DNA from: Acidobacteriota bacterium
Lineage (GTDB): Bacteria > Acidobacteriota > Terriglobia > UBA7540
Length of the DNA stretch: 39,069 nucleotides
Assembly (NCBI GenBank): GCA_902812365.1
Contig: CADDZC010000036.1
Span: 1-39,069, forward strand
Direction: 5' to 3'
This document shows positions 32,772 to 39,069 of the stretch, one piece after another. Positions within the stretch are counted from its first letter, which is position 1. Each line of letters starts with the position of its first letter. Under the pieces are notes generated by a model. It saw nothing but the letters and a program-made list of their open reading frames with translations, was not told the origin of the DNA and searched no databases. Made by a program: the position numbers and the translations under genes.

Positions 32772-33302
32772 ATGGGCACGTTGCTAACTGACCTCCGTTA
32801 CGGCCTGCGCATGCTGGCGAAGAGCCCCGGCTTCGCGGCCGTGGCGATTCTTTCGCTGGCGCTCGGCACCGGGGTTACGACGGCCATTTTCACCGTGGTC
32901 AACGCGGATTCCGTTGAGTTCCAGATTGGCCAAGAGCCGCAGCCGGTGGCTTGCCCGCCGATTCAACCAGATTACTCGCCCTCCGCTCCGCTTTACGTGC
33001 GTACCTCGGGCGATCCGAAAGCCGTTCTGGCTGCGGTGCGGGCCCGGGGGCAATCGCCCGACCGGAACCTGGCGCTCACCAACGTCGTTACTATAAGGGA
33101 GGTCCCGAACCAGGGCTTGTGGGCGCCACGCACGGTTGCGGCGTGGCTCGGGGTTTTTGGCGGGCTGGCTTTGGTCCTGGCGCCAGTGGGAATTTATGGC
33201 GTTCTTTCCCATGCCGTCAATCCACAGACCCGCGAGATCGGGATTCGCACGGCGGTCGGTGCCGCGCCGGGCCAGCACCGAAGACGGGGAACAGACGAGT
33301 AA
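32772..33302 (+). pseudogene. Internally deleted ADOP permease relic
   Basis: An open frame of 176 residues that joins two distant parts of an ADOP permease. Residues 1-44 match the start of the neighbouring permeases ([20 protein letters not shown]). From about residue 72 the text matches the region near residue 645-745 of permease 1 ([19 protein letters not shown]; then [20 protein letters not shown]). Some 550 residues in between are missing. The last helices are also lost, and the end ([14 protein letters not shown]) is unrelated. The reading frame stays open, so a short membrane protein could still be made, but transport function is very unlikely. It lies between permease 1 and the ATPase, and its stop codon is 13 bp before the ATPase ATG. 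Confidence 0.82.
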
Positions 33303-33315
33303 ACAAGGAGCCGCG

Positions 33316-34044
<729 letters not shown>

Positions 34045-34131
34045 CCCCGCGCCGAGGCTCGCTCGGAACTGGTAAGGAGCCAGAATCCTCCCGCGCCCCG
34101 GCCACGGATCGGATTCACGGGAGTAGCCCCG

Positions 34132-36633
34132 ATGACCGCTATCATTCAAGATTGGCGCTTCGCCTGGCGCATGCTAGCCAAAACCCCTGCCGTGACGGGC
34201 GTGACGATTCTCACGCTGGCGCTGGCTATTGGGGCCACCACGGCGATCTTCAGTGTGGTCTATGGGGTACTGCTGCACCGCCTTCCGTACCCCGAAGCGG
34301 ACCAGCTGGTAAGCCTCAAGGAAGTGGCCACGGACGGCCACCTGATGAATTTCGCCGATCCCAACTTCGATGACTTGCGCGCCGCCAGTCACAGCTTTGC
34401 CGGCATGGCCAAGGCCGCCACTGACGAGGCAACGGTTTCCGTCGGCACGGCCGCGGCGCGAGTGGAAGTGGCCAGCGTTTCCCGCGACTTCTTTCGCGTC
34501 ATGGGCGTCGTACCCATGCTCGGGCGCAGCTTCTCCGAGGAGGAGTTGCGCGCCGGGGGCAGGCCGGCGGCCATCGTCAGCTATGGCTACTGGCGGCAGT
34601 ACCTGGGCAGCGCCACCGATCTTTCACCGCTCAAGCTCCGCATGGAAAATCTCACCTTATCCGTGGTCGGCGTCATGCCCCCGGGATTCAGCTTTCCGGC
34701 TCACACCGGCCTTTGGATTCCGGCCGAGCTTTGGGGCGAAACGCCCAGCCGGACGGCGCACAATTGGCCCCTGGTGGTGGCCCGGCTGCGCGACGGTGCG
34801 AGCGTGGCGCAGGCGCGCAGCGAACTTTCCGCCCTCGCGCGTCGGCTCCACGAGCAGTACGAGCCCGCCATCAACATGACGGACGCCAGCGTGACTCCGC
34901 TGCGCGACGCTCTGACGGCCAGCGTCCGCCCGGCGCTGCTGATCCTGCTGGCCGCGGTCGGCTTTCTGCTTCTGGTGGGATGCGCCAACGTCGCTAATCT
35001 GCTGCTGGTGCGGGCGGCGGAGAGGCAGCGGGAACTGGCCATCCGCGCGGCGCTCGGGGCGGGGCGCAGCCGCCTGGTGCGCCAGTTCCTGGCCGAATCG
35101 CTGTTGCTCTCCTTGGGCGGAGGGGCGCTGGGAGTTCTCCTGGCTTGGTGGGGTGTCGACGGCCTGCTGGCGGTCGCTCCACCGACCCTGCCGCGGCTCG
35201 AGGACGTCTCGATTAACCTGCCCGTGCTCGGTTTCGCACTGGGCCTGTGCGTTTTGGTGTCTGTAAGTCTGGGCGTACTGACGGCGCTGCGGGCAACCGC
35301 CGTGGACCCGCAGGCGGCGCTCGCCGAGGGCAGCCGCGGAGCCACCAGCTCGATCGCCTCGCACCGCCTGGCCAGCGCCCTGGTGGGCGGGCAAGTGGCC
35401 TTCACCCTCGTGCTGCTCGCCGGCGCGGGATTGCTCGGCCGCAGCTTGCTGCGGGTGCTTTCCGTCGATCCCGGTTTCCGCACCGCCCGCATCGTGACGA
35501 TGGAATTGGAGGTGCCCGCCTCCCAGGCGTTTCCCGTTGCCGGTACACCGTCAATCCCTCCGGCCAACGAGAGCCGGCCGGGACGCTTTGTCCAGATGCT
35601 GTTCGACCGCCTGCGCGCCCTTCCGGGCGTTGAGGAAGTCGGCGGAATCTCGCAGCTGCCCCTCGGAGAAGGCGGCGACTGCGCGGATGGCAAGTTCTTG
35701 TTGCTCGACCGCCCGCCACAGATCGACCTGACGAAGCCGGAAGGCTCACGGCAGCTCGAGCAACTGTGGGTCACCGCTCCCGGCGGTGTGGCCGACTATT
35801 GCGTGGCGAGCGAAGGCTACTTCAAGGCGCTCGGCATTCCGCTTATTCGCGGGCGGCTGTTTGACGAGCGCGATGGTCCCGGCTCGCCCCACGTTGCCGT
35901 GGTCAGCGAATCCATGGCCCGCGCCACCTGGCCCAGCCAGGATCCCCTGGGACGCACGATCGAATTTGGCAACATGGATGGCGACCTGCGCCTGCTGACC
36001 ATCGTCGGCGTGGTCGGCGACGTGCGCGATCGCAGCCTGGAAAGACCTCCGGAGCCGACGGTGTACGTTAACTACCGCCAACGCTTGCGCGGCGGGCGTG
36101 ATTTTACCCTGGTCGTGCGCGCGGCGGCACCGCCTCAAGCGCTGCTCGGGGAAATTCGTCGCGTGGTACATGACGTGGCTCCGGAGGTCGCGCCCCGATT
36201 CCAAACGTTCCAGGACGTATTCTCGGGTTCGCTGGCCGCTCGCCGCTTCAACCTGCAGCTCATCGGGGTGTTTGCGGCCACGGCGCTGCTGCTCGCTTCC
36301 GCTGGCATCTACGGCGTGACGACTTATTGGGTGACGCGGCGCACCCACGAAGTGGGAATCCGCATGGCGCTTGGAGCGACGGCCGGAGACGTGCTGCGGC
36401 TCGTGCTTGGGCAAGGTTTGCGGACGACGGGTGTGGGCGTGGTGGCAGGCGTGGGCGCAGCGGTGGGACTGGCGCGCACCATGCAGTCCATGCTCTTCGA
36501 GGTGAGCGCCGCCGATCCGGCCACCCTCGCCGGCGTCGTGCTGCTCTTGCTCCTGGTGGCACTGATCGCTTGCTATGTGCCGGCACGGCGGGCCACCCAG
36601 GTGAATCCGATGGTGGCGCTGAGGTACGAATAG
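34132..36633 (+). CDS. ADOP-type FtsX/MacB-like ABC permease 2
   Basis: An 833-residue duplicated permease with the same order of parts as permease 1: first helix about 20-45 (VTGVTILTLALAIGATTAIF), MacB core domain, first FtsX domain (VGCANVANLLLVRAAERQRELA), second periplasmic region and second FtsX domain (AGIYGVTTYWVTRRTHEVGI), ending MVALRYE. It has an insertion with two cysteines near residue 520-565 (EGGDCADGKF; ADYCVASEGYF), which may form a periplasmic disulfide and is absent from permease 1. The 87-bp gap to the ATPase gene and the shared strand suggest one operon. Confidence 0.92.
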   Translation: MTAIIQDWRFAWRMLAKTPAVTGVTILTLALAIGATTAIFSVVYGVLLHRLPYPEADQLVSLKEVATDGHLMNFADPNFDDLRAASHSFAGMAKAATDEATVSVGTAAARVEVASVSRDFFRVMGVVPMLGRSFSEEELRAGGRPAAIVSYGYWRQYLGSATDLSPLKLRMENLTLSVVGVMPPGFSFPAHTGLWIPAELWGETPSRTAHNWPLVVARLRDGASVAQARSELSALARRLHEQYEPAINMTDASVTPLRDALTASVRPALLILLAAVGFLLLVGCANVANLLLVRAAERQRELAIRAALGAGRSRLVRQFLAESLLLSLGGGALGVLLAWWGVDGLLAVAPPTLPRLEDVSINLPVLGFALGLCVLVSVSLGVLTALRATAVDPQAALAEGSRGATSSIASHRLASALVGGQVAFTLVLLAGAGLLGRSLLRVLSVDPGFRTARIVTMELEVPASQAFPVAGTPSIPPANESRPGRFVQMLFDRLRALPGVEEVGGISQLPLGEGGDCADGKFLLLDRPPQIDLTKPEGSRQLEQLWVTAPGGVADYCVASEGYFKALGIPLIRGRLFDERDGPGSPHVAVVSESMARATWPSQDPLGRTIEFGNMDGDLRLLTIVGVVGDVRDRSLERPPEPTVYVNYRQRLRGGRDFTLVVRAAAPPQALLGEIRRVVHDVAPEVAPRFQTFQDVFSGSLAARRFNLQLIGVFAATALLLASAGIYGVTTYWVTRRTHEVGIRMALGATAGDVLRLVLGQGLRTTGVGVVAGVGAAVGLARTMQSMLFEVSAADPATLAGVVLLLLLVALIACYVPARRATQVNPMVALRYE

Positions 36634-36688
36634 CGAATTGGGGAGTGAAGCGGTAGCTCGTCCCATTCTGGATGCTGAAGAGGCACTG

Positions 36689-39069
36689 ATGAGCAGATGG
36701 CTGGCCGACCTTGGCTACGGAGTGCGACGGTTACGAAAGACTCCTGATTTCGCTGCAGTTGCCATCCTGACACTGGCTTTGGGGATTGGGGCTAGCACCG
36801 TGATCTTCAGCCTTATCAACGGGCTGTTCCTGCATCCACCGGGCCTGGCGGACCCGGGTCACCTTTTGGTGATTCGGGTAAGATATGACAAGCTCAACCT
36901 GAAAAGCGTCACGATCTCCGCGCCTGACTTCAAAGACGTTCAGGAAAGCAAACAGGTCTTCTCGGCGGTGGCCGCGGAAGACGAGCAGGGGTTCAGCTAC
37001 CAGTCGCCCCAAGGTCCCGTGCGGGTAAGAGGGGCTCGGGTGACGTGGCAGTGGTTCGATGCGTTCGGTACCCGACCCGCTCTCGGCCGTGTCTTCCGGC
37101 CGGAAGAAGACCAGCCGCACGCCAATCACGTCGTCGTACTCGCTTACGACACTTGGAGGAGCCTCTTGGCCGGCGATCCCGCCGTGGTGGGGCAAAACCT
37201 GCGCCTGAGTGGCGAAGACTACCGCGTGGTGGGCGTGATGCCGCCGGAGTTCGACTGGCCACGCGGCACCCAGCTTTGGGTTCCGCTAGGCCTGGCGCCG
37301 CCGGAGTTCAATCCGAACAACTACAACTACTTTAATGAGTTTTTGTTTGTGGTGGCGCGCGCTCGTCCGGAGCTGTCAGCCTCGCAGGCACAGGCCTACG
37401 TCCGGACGCTCAGCCAAAAGGTGCTCCACCTCCCTGGGGCCGGTGACTATGCCCGGGATTCCGGCTGGGGAATGTTCGCTCTGCCCTTTACCGAATACGC
37501 TTCCGGCGATCTGCGGACGCCGATGCTGATGCTGATGGGCGCGGTGAGTTTTGTGCTGCTGATTGCCTGCTCGAACATCGGCGGATTGTTACTGGCACGC
37601 GCCTCCGCGCGCGGGAAGGAGTTTGCTATCCGCCTATCGCTCGGCGCTCAAAAGCACGACCTGTTGCGGCAGGCGCTGGCCGAAAGCTTCCTGCTGGCGG
37701 CGTGTGGTGCAGCGGCCGGCGTCGCTACCGCCTACCTGGGAGTAGGCTTGTTGACTCACCCGCAGCCGGGAACACTGTTCTCGCGCCTGCTGCTGCGCCT
37801 GGACGGCCACGTCCTGCTCTTCGCCTTGATACTTATGGCGCTGTGCGCGGCGTTTCTTGGCGTGATTCCCGTGGGCGAGGTCTTCCGCCATCAACAGTTC
37901 GCCCTCCTAAAGGAAGAATCGGGAACGGTGACGGCGGCGGGAAGCCGCCTGCGCCTTCGCTCCGGCTTGGTGGTGGGGCAGATAGCCCTGGCCTTTGTCC
38001 TGGTCGCCGGTGCGGGCCTGCTGATTAAGAGCCTGGCACGGCTGGGGCATGTTGATCCCGGGTTTGATCCGGCGGGCGTCGCAACGGCGACGGTGCAGCT
38101 TCCGGAAAGCCGCTATAACAGCGATCAGAAGCTGATGGCGTTCTACGACGCGGTGGGTGAAAAGCTGGCGGCGCTGCCAGGAGTCTCCGCGGCGGGTATG
38201 GGCGTGCCGCCCTTTAGCGGATTTGCCCCGTCTTCATCCTTCGCGATTGAAGGCCGGCCGTCCGGCCCCGGCGATCCCGGACCGCACAGTGGACTGAACT
38301 GGGTCACACCAGGGTACTTCAAAACTCTGCGCATTCCATTGAAGGCGGGGCGGTACTTCACCGAAGCAGACCGGTTGGGATCACAGCCGGTGGTGATTAT
38401 TGACGAAAATCTCGCCCACCAATACTGGCCGAACCAGAATCCGTTGGGCCAGCGTCTGCGGCGCGGCGGGAACTCGCCCTGGGCCACGATCGTGGGCGTT
38501 GTTGGGCACGTGATGCAGTCCGCCTTGGTGGGAGACTCGGGCAAAGGGGTCTGCTACTATCCCCTGCTGCAGGTGCCGTTGCCCGAGACCTTCCTCGTGG
38601 TGAGGACTCCGGCGCCCCACGCCCTGAACCGGGCGCTGCAAGCGGCCGTCGCCTCGGTCGACCCCGCTCAGCCCGTCGCCGATTTCCGAACCATGGAGCA
38701 GTATGTGGCAGACTCGCTGGCCCCGCAGCAGATAGCGGCCTCTCTACTTGCAATCTTCTCTGCTCTGGCCCTCTTCCTGTCGGCGCTCGGGCTTTACGGC
38801 GTGGTGAGCTATAACACGACCCAGCGCACGCACGAGATCGGCATCCGCATCGCCCTCGGAGCGCGGCGTGCCGATGTACTCAAGCTCGTGGTGGGACAGG
38901 GATTACGCCTAGCGCTCTTGGGCGTGCTGGCCGGCGGCCTCGCTGCCGTATGGCTTGGGCAGTGGCTTCGCAGTCAGCTCTTCGAAGTGAGCCCGTTGGA
39001 TGCTTCCACGTTCTTCATGGCCTGCTTCACGTTGCTGGGAGTGACGCTGGCTGCGAGCTTCCTTCCGGC
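36689..39069 (+). CDS. ADOP-type FtsX/MacB-like ABC permease 3 (cut by the window end)
   Basis: A third duplicated permease, open for 793 codons to the end of the window. It lacks only about 15-20 residues that the other two have after the last helix. The start is MSRWLADLGYGVRRLRKTPDF, with helix 1 about 20-45. The first FtsX domain reads LLIACSNIGGLLLARASARG and the second LGLYGVVSYNTTQRTHEIGI. ATG 36689 lies five bases after GAAGAGG, 55 bp past permease 2. The cluster may continue beyond the window. Confidence 0.9.
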   Translation, partial: MSRWLADLGYGVRRLRKTPDFAAVAILTLALGIGASTVIFSLINGLFLHPPGLADPGHLLVIRVRYDKLNLKSVTISAPDFKDVQESKQVFSAVAAEDEQGFSYQSPQGPVRVRGARVTWQWFDAFGTRPALGRVFRPEEDQPHANHVVVLAYDTWRSLLAGDPAVVGQNLRLSGEDYRVVGVMPPEFDWPRGTQLWVPLGLAPPEFNPNNYNYFNEFLFVVARARPELSASQAQAYVRTLSQKVLHLPGAGDYARDSGWGMFALPFTEYASGDLRTPMLMLMGAVSFVLLIACSNIGGLLLARASARGKEFAIRLSLGAQKHDLLRQALAESFLLAACGAAAGVATAYLGVGLLTHPQPGTLFSRLLLRLDGHVLLFALILMALCAAFLGVIPVGEVFRHQQFALLKEESGTVTAAGSRLRLRSGLVVGQIALAFVLVAGAGLLIKSLARLGHVDPGFDPAGVATATVQLPESRYNSDQKLMAFYDAVGEKLAALPGVSAAGMGVPPFSGFAPSSSFAIEGRPSGPGDPGPHSGLNWVTPGYFKTLRIPLKAGRYFTEADRLGSQPVVIIDENLAHQYWPNQNPLGQRLRRGGNSPWATIVGVVGHVMQSALVGDSGKGVCYYPLLQVPLPETFLVVRTPAPHALNRALQAAVASVDPAQPVADFRTMEQYVADSLAPQQIAASLLAIFSALALFLSALGLYGVVSYNTTQRTHEIGIRIALGARRADVLKLVVGQGLRLALLGVLAGGLAAVWLGQWLRSQLFEVSPLDASTFFMACFTLLGVTLAASFLP

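Overview
The window is high-GC bacterial DNA. The gene families point to an acidobacterium, probably from the Bryobacter/Solibacter side of the phylum. That rests on very large FtsX/MacB-type permeases of the acidobacterial duplicated orphan permease (ADOP) kind, a roughly 1,090-residue Oar-like TonB-dependent receptor with an N-terminal carboxypeptidase-like domain, a TPR protein next to an FG-GAP/ASPIC-UnbV (CRTAC1-type) protein, and Tat-exported sugar enzymes. It is an inference from families, not from a phylogenetic marker. There are no integrases, transposases, phage genes or CRISPR arrays, so it looks like chromosomal backbone with some accessory modules.

Layout. 1-61: a near-perfect GC-rich palindrome. 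268-3667: a Tat-exported GH35-type beta-galactosidase and a bacilliredoxin. 3770-7728: a compact bacterial microcompartment (BMC) module. One BMC-H shell gene and a CoA-acylating aldehyde dehydrogenase with an unusual C-terminal extension run leftward. An Rrf2 regulator and an OprO/P-like porin run rightward. The divergent promoter region between them carries palindromes. 7842-8213: tmRNA (ssrA) with its own promoter. 8335-11527: TPR and CRTAC1 proteins. 11662-14707 (minus): an ECF sigma factor, a zinc-finger anti-sigma factor with a TonB-C-like periplasmic end, and a TPR protein. 14865-16861 (minus): a LOG-family nucleotide hydrolase and a Tat-exported TIM-barrel sugar isomerase/epimerase-like protein. 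17134-21936: a molybdenum hydroxylase operon (FeS, Mo and FAD subunits), a small four-cysteine protein and a MOSC protein. 21958-23735 (minus): a histidine kinase and a single-domain response regulator. 23910-27185 (minus): the TonB-dependent receptor. 27443-28330: an unrecognised helical protein and a GlsB/YeaQ-type membrane protein. 28671 to the end: an efflux-type cluster with an HlyD/MacA-like adaptor, a MacB-like ATPase, three ADOP permeases (the last cut by the window edge) and one internally deleted permease relic.

How the parts may work together. The BMC pair would encapsulate oxidation of an aldehyde to an acyl-CoA. The upstream aldehyde-generating enzyme and the pentamer shell genes are not here, so this is a satellite or minimal locus. 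The Mo-hydroxylase is probably periplasmic, because its FeS subunit has a Tat signal and can carry its partners across. The transporter cluster has a possible sigma-54 promoter with an upstream palindromic activator site.

Most interesting leads: (1) the minimal BMC locus and its tailed aldehyde dehydrogenase beside a divergent Rrf2 gene; (2) several genes with no Shine-Dalgarno whose promoter -10 box sits 5-7 bases before the start codon, suggesting leaderless mRNAs; (3) the possible sigma-54/enhancer control of the ADOP cluster; (4) the small cysteine protein built into the Mo-hydroxylase operon; (5) the anti-sigma/TonB-C fusion.
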